21,555 nt of DNA, from IMG/VR virus record IMGVR_UViG_3300020171_000140, positions 1 to 21,555 of that record; one strand, given 5' to 3'. Every line of letters begins with the position of its first letter. Position 1 is the stretch's first letter. The DNA comes from a virus. Positions 1 through 6,772 of this stretch are shown one piece after another. The notes under the pieces are model-generated. The model made no database searches, was not told where the DNA came from, and was given only the letters and a program-made list of their open reading frames with translations. A program made the translations under genes and the position numbers.

Positions 1-1
1 T

Positions 2-79
2 GCTGAGGCATACAAGGGAAGCATCAGTAAGAAGGAGTTGGAGTATGATTCAGTTAGAGGTGCTATCCCCGTCTTATAA
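2..79 (+). CDS. C-terminal tail of an upstream gene (partial)
   Basis: An open frame enters from the left edge and reads about 25 residues (including SISKKELEYDSVRG) before a TAA at 77-79. It overlaps the next gene start by about 35 bp. It is too short to identify. The frame of the next gene is also open to the left edge, so this tail may be spurious and the next gene may begin upstream. Low confidence. Confidence 0.3.
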   Translation, partial: AEAYKGSISKKELEYDSVRGAIPVL

Positions 80-1061
80 TAAGCTCTCGGCAGGCTCTAG
101 TGTCCCTATTGGCACTAGAGGTCTGGTCCACGTCTGGGGGAAGAATGGCATGACTACCAGCCAGAAGCTGGGCATCAGCTGGATAGTCAAGGACCCTACC
201 GGGCTAACTGTGGAAAGTTACACCGATTGGGAAACCGGCACTACCAGCCCAGGCGCCACCCACGAGTTTATCGGCGGGCGGTTCGACATTAATAAGGCTG
301 GGAACTGGACGATATCGATAGGCTTGTTCATGAACCAGGCTGCCCCGGTCATGGTGGCCAGTTACGAGGGTGCCTTATGCACTACCACTACTGAAGTCCC
401 GCCGGAGTATGAGCTTATTCAGCACACGGTGTATCCCTATGCCTATATCTACGATGGCGATGTTGAAGTTGTCACTGCCACTTTCAAGACCGACCCGTTT
501 ACACCCTCAGCCTGGGTAGCCGAAAAGTTTGCTGAGAAATTAGCCAGTGAGGTCAAGAAGAACGGCGGGCGAGTAATTGAGTTAAAAGCCTACGCCGATA
601 CTACACCCCTTCTCTGGACCAACATCAGGATAGATGTCATCTCGACGCCATTGAAGGAAACTGCCGGGGGAGCACCACGCCAAACAGGTCTCGCCCTGTG
701 GGTAACTGTCCTCATTATCGCTCTAGCCATAATTGCCGTCATTGTTGTGGCAACCTTAGCTTTTAATATAGTCATGGACCGCTTCGAGCATAAACCTATC
801 TCTGAGAAAATTAAGAAGACCTGGTCAAAGCCAACTTTAATTGGCGCTATCAGCGACTTTGAGGTAGAGCTAAACCTGACTCCCACGCCACCTGGGGAAC
901 TAGAGGAAATGTCGGAGCAGGAGCTGCGAGACTACTGTGACCACCTGGCCGAGGAAATAGCACCGCCAGGGGTCTCCTGGCTGCCCTGGGCCATAGCCGG
1001 CGGTGTGGGTGTCCTTGCAATTGGAACTGTTGCTGTTTTAGCTGCCAGAAAAAAGAAGTAG
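45..1061 (+). CDS. Membrane-anchored beta-rich structural protein, two TM segments
   Basis: This 338-residue protein has ATG at 45 preceded by GAAGGAG at good spacing. Residues 1-115 look like an Ig-like beta-sandwich (alternating beta pattern, GRFDINKAGNWTISIGL). Residues 120-200 form a second alpha/beta domain. A strong hydrophobic segment at about 215-240 and another at about 313-334, ending in the basic tail RKKK, predict two membrane passes. There is no cleavable signal peptide. It sits at the head of the virion-type block, separated from the next gene by a promoter/terminator leader. I do not recognise a family. It may be a virion membrane or host-envelope protein; function is inferred from position only. 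The frame stays open upstream of 45, so an earlier start is possible. Confidence 0.8.
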   Translation: MIQLEVLSPSYNKLSAGSSVPIGTRGLVHVWGKNGMTTSQKLGISWIVKDPTGLTVESYTDWETGTTSPGATHEFIGGRFDINKAGNWTISIGLFMNQAAPVMVASYEGALCTTTTEVPPEYELIQHTVYPYAYIYDGDVEVVTATFKTDPFTPSAWVAEKFAEKLASEVKKNGGRVIELKAYADTTPLLWTNIRIDVISTPLKETAGGAPRQTGLALWVTVLIIALAIIAVIVVATLAFNIVMDRFEHKPISEKIKKTWSKPTLIGAISDFEVELNLTPTPPGELEEMSEQELRDYCDHLAEEIAPPGVSWLPWAIAGGVGVLAIGTVAVLAARKKK

Positions 1062-1085
1062 AGAGGTATAATAAGCCTTAGAGGC

Positions 1086-1114
1086 TTGACAAGTATAATT
1101 AACTAGTATATCGT
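1086..1114 (+). promoter_or_regulatory. Candidate sigma70 promoter in the leader before the 1251 gene
   Basis: A perfect TTGACA at 1086-1091 is followed after 17 bp by TATCGT (4 of 6 matches to TATAAT). The intervening DNA is AT-rich. Transcription would start near 1120 and run directly into the stem-loop at 1130, so this promoter would drive a short attenuated leader. Inferred from sequence alone. Confidence 0.45.
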
Positions 1115-1129
1115 TAAAAGGTAATAAAA

Positions 1130-1185
1130 GAGAGGGCGAACACTAGACTGAAAAGTCTATAGAGAGTTCGCCCTCTCTTCTTTTT
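1130..1185 (+). terminator. Intrinsic terminator or attenuator hairpin
   Basis: A 12-bp perfect stem (1130-1141 with 1166-1177) encloses a second 6-bp stem, TAGACT/AGTCTA (1144-1149 with 1154-1159), closed by a GAAA tetraloop. The outer stem is followed by TTCTTTTT. This is a textbook rho-independent terminator shape. It lies downstream of a candidate promoter and upstream of the 1251 gene, so it may end transcription from the first gene, attenuate the late operon, or yield a small RNA of about 65 nt. Confidence 0.8.
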
Positions 1186-1189
1186 AGCC

Positions 1190-1230
1190 GATGTGTTCGC
1201 CCCACCGCACAGGTCGATTGCGGTAACATC
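1190..1230 (+). promoter_or_regulatory. Second leader stem-loop with possible antiterminator pairing
   Basis: GATGT (1190-1194) pairs with ACATC (1226-1230), and ACCGCA (1204-1209) pairs with TGCGGT (1219-1224). The segment GTGTTCGCCC at 1193-1202 is also perfectly complementary over 10 nt to GGGCGAACAC at 1134-1143, the 5' arm of the terminator hairpin. The two folds are mutually exclusive, as in attenuators. It lies about 20 nt upstream of the ribosome binding site of the 1251 gene. Confidence 0.4.
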
Positions 1231-1250
1231 AAAAGAAGGAGGGAAGAACT

Positions 1251-1679
1251 ATGATTCGCATTGAGGACTTCGGGGAAATCGCCTATGGCGGTGTTGTTAC
1301 CCTTACCGAGTGGTGGGATAACAAGCGCATCGACCAGGGCAAGATCGGGACGAAGGATGTATTCAAGAAAGCATCTTTCTACACCTACCTTGGCGTCGGT
1401 CTCGCCGCTACCCTCATGAGTGTCTTTGGCTGGATGAAGCGCTACGAGCGCTGGTCAGAGCACGTCTCCCATGGCTTCCTCTATGACCTGCCGAGATTCG
1501 CCTACAACCTGACCAAGGCAATGGGTACCAGTGGTAGGAGAGGGTCAGAGTCGGCTGCGGTCCAGGAGGCACAGAAGATACTCCGTGAGAGAATGAGCGC
1601 GAGGGCGTTGACCCAAGGAAGTGGCATACCCGCACAAAGGACCTACGTGCCTGAAATGGAACAGGTAGGCGCATTCTAA
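1251..1679 (+). CDS. Small single-TM protein of the structural block
   Basis: This 142-residue protein has ATG preceded by AAGGAGGG. One hydrophobic segment at about residues 43-61 (around YLGVGLAATLMSVFGW) is flanked by basic and aromatic residues. The C-terminal half is helical and basic. No family is recognised. Its place directly before the abundant-protein-type genes, with a very strong ribosome binding site, suggests a virion component or membrane-associated assembly protein. Confidence 0.75.
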   Translation: MIRIEDFGEIAYGGVVTLTEWWDNKRIDQGKIGTKDVFKKASFYTYLGVGLAATLMSVFGWMKRYERWSEHVSHGFLYDLPRFAYNLTKAMGTSGRRGSESAAVQEAQKILRERMSARALTQGSGIPAQRTYVPEMEQVGAF

Positions 1680-1727
1680 ATAACTAGAGTGTGCGTAATC
1701 TAAAAGAAGTCAAAGGAGGTATACACA

Positions 1728-2378
1728 ATGGCTTCAAGAAATTATCTGGTTATGTCCAATGACATGACGCTGACTGACAAGAAGGAATACCGGACGAAGG
1801 CTCTGGCAGCCGGCCTGGAGAGGTGCGGACTGAAGAGCATCGGCGATATCAATGCCGACGTCCCCGGCCTGCAGACCATTCCGGTGGCCAATAAGAGTGC
1901 CAGAGTCGCGGCGATTAAAGCCTACATCGAGACCGGCGCGTGGCCACGGACGATAGACCAGCGTGAGCTGGCCCCCCTGACCGACCTGGTTGTCCCAACG
2001 GCTCTTGATATGTGGCTGACGGCGGCCCTAGCAGTTGTCGGCACGGCCTACAGCTGCTTCCAGGCAGTAGTCGCTCCCCAGCTCATCGTGGGCAGGCTGA
2101 TGGTTTGCTATGCCGTCTCCGTTGAGTCAGCCGTTGTCCCGATGCCTGTCTCGCGCCTCATCTTCCGGAGGGGTGGCGCTGCGGGCAACATCCAGGCACA
2201 GCTCGACATGGAGCCCATGGGGGTAAGGTGGGAACCTGACGCCTTCTTCTCCGAGCCCGTGGTTATCGACCCCAACGATGTATTCGCCATCCAGGTTCTG
2301 TGTAGAGCCGTTGCCGCTGCGACAATCGTCCATATCCATAACTTCCTGTTTGAGGGCGCTGGTCAGGTCGTAGCCTAA
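1728..2378 (+). CDS. Probable virion protein, capsid or coat candidate
   Basis: This 216-residue protein starts after a near-perfect AAAGGAGGT ribosome binding site, typical of a highly expressed structural gene. Residues 1-75 are polar and helical. Residues 85-216 alternate hydrophobic strands (LIVGRLMVCYAVSV, VSRLIFRRGG, VFAIQVLCRAVA, VHIHNFLFEG) consistent with a beta-sandwich. No HK97-fold signature is visible and no family is recognised. The strong translation signal, size and placement in a series of beta-rich proteins make a coat or decoration role plausible, but this is inference. Confidence 0.75.
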   Translation: MASRNYLVMSNDMTLTDKKEYRTKALAAGLERCGLKSIGDINADVPGLQTIPVANKSARVAAIKAYIETGAWPRTIDQRELAPLTDLVVPTALDMWLTAALAVVGTAYSCFQAVVAPQLIVGRLMVCYAVSVESAVVPMPVSRLIFRRGGAAGNIQAQLDMEPMGVRWEPDAFFSEPVVIDPNDVFAIQVLCRAVAAATIVHIHNFLFEGAGQVVA

Positions 2379-2448
2379 CTTAATTAAATAAAGGTCGAAC
2401 TAGCTTAGTCTAGGCAAGTAACCCGAAAGGGAGAAAGGAGAAAAAGCT

Positions 2449-2949
2449 ATGAGCTTAAAGTCTGAGGTTGACCAACTCTTCCTGGCTGCAGTTCAGTCGG
2501 GTAATATCCGATACACCACTGCCCCAGTAGCTGCTGCACCAGTGGCCATTGTGTCTGATGGTGTTGTGGCTGCATGGGCATGGGCGCCGTACATCACGAT
2601 TGTTGCGGCGGCGGTAATACCAACTCCATGCTGGCTGTGCGGTGTGGTCATCCATACTGCGGTGGTGGAAAACCACAATGGCGATATAGCTATTGCCAGT
2701 GGGGCAGCGGCTACAGAAGTAGACTTAGCCATGTTCCACTACGCTGGCGTTATTGCTATTGTTGGAGCAACTGCTGCATTGGTTGCTAATGCTCAACCTG
2801 TAACAATAGCGAGTTCAACAATCTGGCTGCCGTATCCGATAAGGATAGCGACTTCATTGAGACTAGCTGGTAGAGTCCGCAAGAGCACTGCTGTCAGTGC
2901 TGCTGGTGTGAGTGTCAAGGTCATCTTAGCCAGTGCTGTTGGCGGTTAA
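2449..2949 (+). CDS. Alanine/valine-rich beta-sandwich-like protein, probable virion component
   Basis: This 166-residue protein has ATG preceded by GAAAGGAG. After a short helical N-terminus it is made of alternating hydrophobic strands rich in A, V and I. An IWLPYPIRI strand and a final GVSVKVILA strand are typical of small viral beta-sandwich proteins. There is no signal peptide. It lies between two other strongly translated small genes and is followed by a perfect stem-loop at 2968. Probable decoration, fibre or coat protein; no named family is recognised. Confidence 0.72.
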   Translation: MSLKSEVDQLFLAAVQSGNIRYTTAPVAAAPVAIVSDGVVAAWAWAPYITIVAAAVIPTPCWLCGVVIHTAVVENHNGDIAIASGAAATEVDLAMFHYAGVIAIVGATAALVANAQPVTIASSTIWLPYPIRIATSLRLAGRVRKSTAVSAAGVSVKVILASAVGG

Positions 2950-2967
2950 TCCTAAGAGTAGGTAAAC

Positions 2968-2991
2968 GAGGGGGGAGATTACTCCCCCCTC
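2968..2991 (+). terminator. Perfect 10-bp G/C stem-loop between structural genes
   Basis: GAGGGGGGAG (2968-2977) and CTCCCCCCTC (2982-2991) form a perfect 10-bp stem with an ATTA loop. It is followed by AATAAAG rather than a T tract, so it is not a classical intrinsic terminator. It could be a partial terminator, an mRNA stabiliser or an RNase processing site that sets the relative expression of the flanking virion genes. Confidence 0.6.
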
Positions 2992-3047
2992 AATAAAGCA
3001 ATTATCGGATTCAAACTCCGAAGATAGAGACAGAAAAGGAGGTTGAT

Positions 3048-3632
3048 ATGCCTGATCTTTATATCTTCAAAACGCAGGTGGGGATGTTCGATCCCGTCGC
3101 CCTGCAAAATCACAATGTCTGCATCCACTACGTGCAGAAAAGCTACTACCGAAAGGTCGATTTCCTCGAGGCTATACCGCCGTTTCAGTGCATAAACCTG
3201 GGCGCCTTGCCTGCCCTGACCCCCAGCGGCAGGGCTAATATCGTCAACCTGGAGATGGCCGACAACGAGTTCGGACTCTGGCGCTGGTACCCCATAGACG
3301 ACGCCCAGATACGACTCTACCACCCCGCCGGCATCGCCAAGTATCAGCTCCGCAACCTGCAGATCCCGGTCGATATGAATATCCTCTTCCGCGACCCCAA
3401 CCTGGTCTCCACCGAGATCGCAGTCTGGGAGAATAACCGACCCGCAGTTGAGGCCGTCAACGGCCACGCCTTTGGTTTAGGAGGCGTTCGCCTGATCTCC
3501 CTGGGCTACCGCTTCCACACTGCCAATTTGGAGAGCGGAGCAGAGGCCGATCCCGAGCTGGTGAAAGCTCTCAAAGCGGGTAAAGAGCCATGCACTCACG
3601 TCTGGTGCTCCGGTCGGGGAATAGGTGACTAA
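3048..3632 (+). CDS. Conserved-type structural protein, unknown family
   Basis: This 194-residue protein has ATG preceded by AAAAGGAGGT. It is aromatic-rich and mixed alpha/beta (LWRWYPIDDAQIRLYHPAG, VRLISLGYRFHTAN), with no TM segment or signal peptide. The C-terminal tail is charged, with two cysteines (CTHVWC). Composition, size and neighbours fit a soluble virion or assembly protein. No named family is recognised. Confidence 0.72.
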   Translation: MPDLYIFKTQVGMFDPVALQNHNVCIHYVQKSYYRKVDFLEAIPPFQCINLGALPALTPSGRANIVNLEMADNEFGLWRWYPIDDAQIRLYHPAGIAKYQLRNLQIPVDMNILFRDPNLVSTEIAVWENNRPAVEAVNGHAFGLGGVRLISLGYRFHTANLESGAEADPELVKALKAGKEPCTHVWCSGRGIGD

Positions 3633-3643
3633 AGGAGGTAGAA

Positions 3644-4018
3644 ATGTTACTGGCAAATAAAGAGGGGATTGTTGTTACTGGTCCCGTTGTTAACCTGATA
3701 GCCGCCGGCGTGGCTAATGCGGTCGTTGTCTTCACCATACCGGTCCTCGTCGGACAGCTCGTCGGTGTCAAGTCGGTGAAGATTCTCAAGGTGCACCTGT
3801 TCAACAACGCCGCCGGCAATACCTCGGTCTTAATAGGCACAGGTGTAGGTGGTGCGTTCGTCGCTCTGCTGCCGGCGATTGTTTCCATGAATGGCCTTGA
3901 GGATATCTACGACAACCTGCCCGAGGTGGAGTCGTTCGTTAACATCACTGCGTATCCAGTAGCCCTAGTGGCGGCTGGTATCATCTCTCTCCAGTTGGAA
4001 GTCGCCATAATCGGTTAG
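3644..4018 (+). CDS. Small hydrophobic beta-rich virion-type protein
   Basis: This 124-residue protein begins 11 bp after the previous stop with AAAGGAGGT before ATG. Nearly the whole chain is alternating V, I, A and G strands (VKILKVHLFNNAAGNTSVLIG), resembling the small beta-sandwich accessory proteins found near fibre genes. One stretch, GPVVNLIAAGVANAVVVFTI, is very hydrophobic but more likely forms strands. Its job is unknown; a coat-associated or adaptor role is inferred. Confidence 0.7.
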   Translation: MLLANKEGIVVTGPVVNLIAAGVANAVVVFTIPVLVGQLVGVKSVKILKVHLFNNAAGNTSVLIGTGVGGAFVALLPAIVSMNGLEDIYDNLPEVESFVNITAYPVALVAAGIISLQLEVAIIG

Positions 4019-4028
4019 GAGGTGCCTG

Positions 4029-4583
4029 ATGGCAGATCGTGACAAGGCTTCTCAAGTGGCCATTGGAGTAAGCGCTGCCGCGGCTATAGCTGCCGCTTTG
4101 GCATTCGCCCAAAAAGCCAAGGCAGCCACACCCGAGATACCTGAGGGTGTGGTGCAACTACCACAGGAGCTGTGGAACCTAATTATTGCCATTGCCGACT
4201 CCGTAGATAATGTTGACACCGACCTCGATACAGTCATCACCGAGCTCAGTAAGCTCTCAATCAGCGTCCAGGGATGGCCGCCTAATACCGGAGGCATTAC
4301 ATCGCTACGTGTTGCCATCGCCACAACTGGCACCAAACTTCCTTATATTGCGGTACCCAGCGGCATGGCCCTGGTCATCAAGGCATGGGCTCTTAACCCG
4401 GGGTGGCTCCAGGTAGGGGGCTCCCAGGCAGAGTGTAGCAATATCAATCAGTCTTTCCCCCTCCTCCCCAATGAGACCGTAGGCTACTTTGTGCAGAACG
4501 CCGAAGATGTCTATATCGCCGCCACGGTTGCTGGCTGTTTCGCCTGCCTCACCGTTGAGCAGAGGAAGGGAGGACAAGGCTAA
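4029..4583 (+). CDS. Protein with N-terminal TM or coiled segment and beta-sandwich head
   Basis: This 184-residue protein has its ribosome binding site (AGGAGGT) overlapping the TAG of the previous gene. Residues 10-28 are a hydrophobic Ala-rich helix (AIGVSAAAAIAAALAFAQKA), residues 45-80 are helical and possibly coiled coil, and residues 95-184 form a compact beta domain of the type seen in minor virion and fibre-head proteins (IAVPSGMALVIKAWALNPG, then YVQNAEDVYIAA-like strands). It may be a membrane- or capsid-anchored spike. Its stop overlaps the next start (TAATG). Confidence 0.7.
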   Translation: MADRDKASQVAIGVSAAAAIAAALAFAQKAKAATPEIPEGVVQLPQELWNLIIAIADSVDNVDTDLDTVITELSKLSISVQGWPPNTGGITSLRVAIATTGTKLPYIAVPSGMALVIKAWALNPGWLQVGGSQAECSNINQSFPLLPNETVGYFVQNAEDVYIAATVAGCFACLTVEQRKGGQG

Positions 4584-4978
4584 TGGCTTTCGCCACATCG
4601 GTACCACCACTGCTCTCTCTTCGAAGGTCGGCTCAGTCCGGGTCCAAGGCGATGACCGCTGTTTATGCCTCGGTCTACTCAGATGTTTCTTCGTCGGCGA
4701 TAGCTTACCTCTTTGGGGGGGCTAAAATAAACCTGTCCCCAATGCAAGCTGGCGACCACATAGATATCAGGGTGCGTAAGAGAGTCGTCTCCGGGGGGGC
4801 GTGGGTAAACCATGACGAGCTGGGTTATGACGATGCCCAACCAGCAAACCATCCGTCTGTCTCTATTCCCGCAATCCCGGATGTTTATGGCACTGAGATA
4901 TCCGCAAGACAAGTCGCAGGCGTGCTGAGGACAATAGAGATGGAATTTTATGCAGCTAAAATCTTAGGGACAAGTTAA
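4583..4978 (+). CDS. Small structural-block protein, unknown
   Basis: This 131-residue protein is translationally coupled to the previous gene by TAATG, with GGGAGG just upstream. The sequence is polar beta-rich (HIDIRVRKRVVSGGAWVNHDEL) with a final strand-rich segment (TIEMEFYAAKI), consistent with a small beta-sandwich. There is no TM segment. The coupled start suggests a defined ratio to the protein encoded upstream. No family is recognised. Confidence 0.68.
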   Translation: MAFATSVPPLLSLRRSAQSGSKAMTAVYASVYSDVSSSAIAYLFGGAKINLSPMQAGDHIDIRVRKRVVSGGAWVNHDELGYDDAQPANHPSVSIPAIPDVYGTEISARQVAGVLRTIEMEFYAAKILGTS

Positions 4979-5038
4979 AGGGGAATTATGCCCACCTATA
5001 CTATTTGGGCGGTAATATAGGAGTAGTGAGGTAGTTCA

Positions 5039-6772
5039 ATGGCAGTAGGCGATATAGTTGGCGTCATTGATACGCTTGAATTTGACACAGACTACTGTGA
5101 AGACCTTGACATTATTCACATTGCCGGGGATGTCTATCTTATAGCGTATTGTGGGCCGGTTTATCATGGCTGGCTGAAGACTGTTACCATTGAATCAAAT
5201 GGCAATATTGGCTCTGTCATTGACTCTTTAGAGTATGATAACGTTCTGGGTCTTAATTCCGCACTGGCTCATATCCCTGGCACCGACAAGTACATTGTTG
5301 GCTACCAAGGGCCAGATAATGATGGCTGGCTGAAGACCTTTAATGTAGACAATAACGGTAACATTGGCGCTGTTATTGCCAGCCTTGAAATTGATACTGC
5401 CTATGGCCGAAATTTCCGCTTCTATCACCTAGGGGGGACTGTATGGCTAATTGCTTACCAAGAAACCGCCGCTGGCTGGCTGAAGACCGTTAATATAAAT
5501 ACTAACGGCACATTCGGAGCCATCATTGGTACCCAAAAGTTCGATGTATTTTTGGGTGCTTTCCCCGCCCTTATCCACATTTCAGGGAACATTTTCGCTA
5601 TCGCCTACACTGGAGTTGATAGCGATGGCTGGCTGAAGACCTGGATAGTGCAAAGTGATGGGACAATTGCTGCAGCGATGACTGCTTCATTAGAGTTTGA
5701 CCCTACCTACTGCCACTATCCTCAAATACTGCATATTTCGGGGGATGTCTACGCTATTGCGTACCAAAGCACTGGTGTTGGTGGCCCCGGAAGACTTATA
5801 ACCTTGACCATTGCCACTGATGGTTCTATTGGGGCTATTGTTGATACCTTTCAATACACCGCCCAGGCAACATTGGTAAGCGCTATTGTACATGCTGGCG
5901 GGGAGGTCTATACCCTCGCCTATACGGGGCTGGGTAACGATGGCTATATCGTCACCGTTACCATTCACAATAACGGCCAAATTGACGAACCTTTGGTAGA
6001 TGAGCTTGAGTTCGACCCGTCCCAGTGCCTTTGGCCTGAAATAATTCATATTGGGGGGAACACCTATACCATCGCCTACAGTGGAGTTGATGCTGATGGT
6101 TTCCTAAAGACGGTTGGGATTGCATCACTTGTTGCCCCTACTGTCCGAACCGACCCAGCCACGGCAATAACCTCTGATATCGCTATTTTGAATGGGACAC
6201 TAATTGATGATGGCGGTGAGGCTTGCCAGTGTGGTTTTCAGTGGGGTGAGACAATAGCCTATGGCAACACTACCCCTACCCAGAGCAGGACAACCGGGCA
6301 AACCTTCACTCAGCCAATAACCGGGCTGGACCCGAATAAGACATACCACTTCAGAGCTTTCGCCACCAACTCAGCAGGAACGAGTTATGGCGCCGATAGA
6401 ACCTTTAGTACCCTGACTGCTCTGGCTCAAGTGCTAACACTAGCCGCGACAGGGGTGGCAGAGGCTCAGGCGCAATTAAACGGTATGATTGTAGATGATG
6501 CTGGCTTCCCCGGCGACGTCTCCTTTGAGTGGGGTATAACCACAGCTTATGGGCAGGAGACACCCTGGCTCAGCGGCTATGGCTCCGGCGCCATGTTCTG
6601 GGCGCTGATATACCCTCTGGCTCCGGGAATAGCTTACCATTTTAGGGCAAGGTTCAGGAACGGGTATGGAGTAGTCTATGGGGTGGATATGGCTTTCGCA
6701 ACTCTATCCGCTCAAGGGATAGCGGTGTTAATAGATGACGCTGCTCTACTCCGATTCTTGGAGGTGGCTTAA
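5039..6772 (+). CDS. Beta-propeller plus fibronectin-like fibre or adhesin protein
   Basis: This 577-residue protein contains seven repeats of about 50 residues over residues 1-365. Each repeat holds an IAY-type strand and a GWLKT-type strand (HGWLKT, DGWLKT, AGWLKT, DGWLKT, GRLIT, GYIVT, GFLKT), which predicts a seven-bladed beta-propeller. Two fibronectin-III-like modules of about 90 residues follow (roughly 365-460 and 460-555), with the usual AYG and YHFRA signatures. The domain mix is typical of host- or glycan-binding phage surface proteins. It lies in a receptor-binding cassette with the next two genes and overlaps the next start (TAATG). Catalytic activity is not evident. Confidence 0.8.
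   Translation: MAVGDIVGVIDTLEFDTDYCEDLDIIHIAGDVYLIAYCGPVYHGWLKTVTIESNGNIGSVIDSLEYDNVLGLNSALAHIPGTDKYIVGYQGPDNDGWLKTFNVDNNGNIGAVIASLEIDTAYGRNFRFYHLGGTVWLIAYQETAAGWLKTVNINTNGTFGAIIGTQKFDVFLGAFPALIHISGNIFAIAYTGVDSDGWLKTWIVQSDGTIAAAMTASLEFDPTYCHYPQILHISGDVYAIAYQSTGVGGPGRLITLTIATDGSIGAIVDTFQYTAQATLVSAIVHAGGEVYTLAYTGLGNDGYIVTVTIHNNGQIDEPLVDELEFDPSQCLWPEIIHIGGNTYTIAYSGVDADGFLKTVGIASLVAPTVRTDPATAITSDIAILNGTLIDDGGEACQCGFQWGETIAYGNTTPTQSRTTGQTFTQPITGLDPNKTYHFRAFATNSAGTSYGADRTFSTLTALAQVLTLAATGVAEAQAQLNGMIVDDAGFPGDVSFEWGITTAYGQETPWLSGYGSGAMFWALIYPLAPGIAYHFRARFRNGYGVVYGVDMAFATLSAQGIAVLIDDAALLRFLEVA

Noticed and set aside
590-886. Long - strand open frames inside the + strand structural genes
   Set aside because: They are shadows of well-translated genes, with no ribosome binding sites and no protein-like composition.
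4988-5020. Ten-codon ORF (MPTYTIWAVI) with an AAAGGGG ribosome-binding-site-like sequence between two structural genes
   Set aside because: Too short to support; may be a chance frame or small leader.
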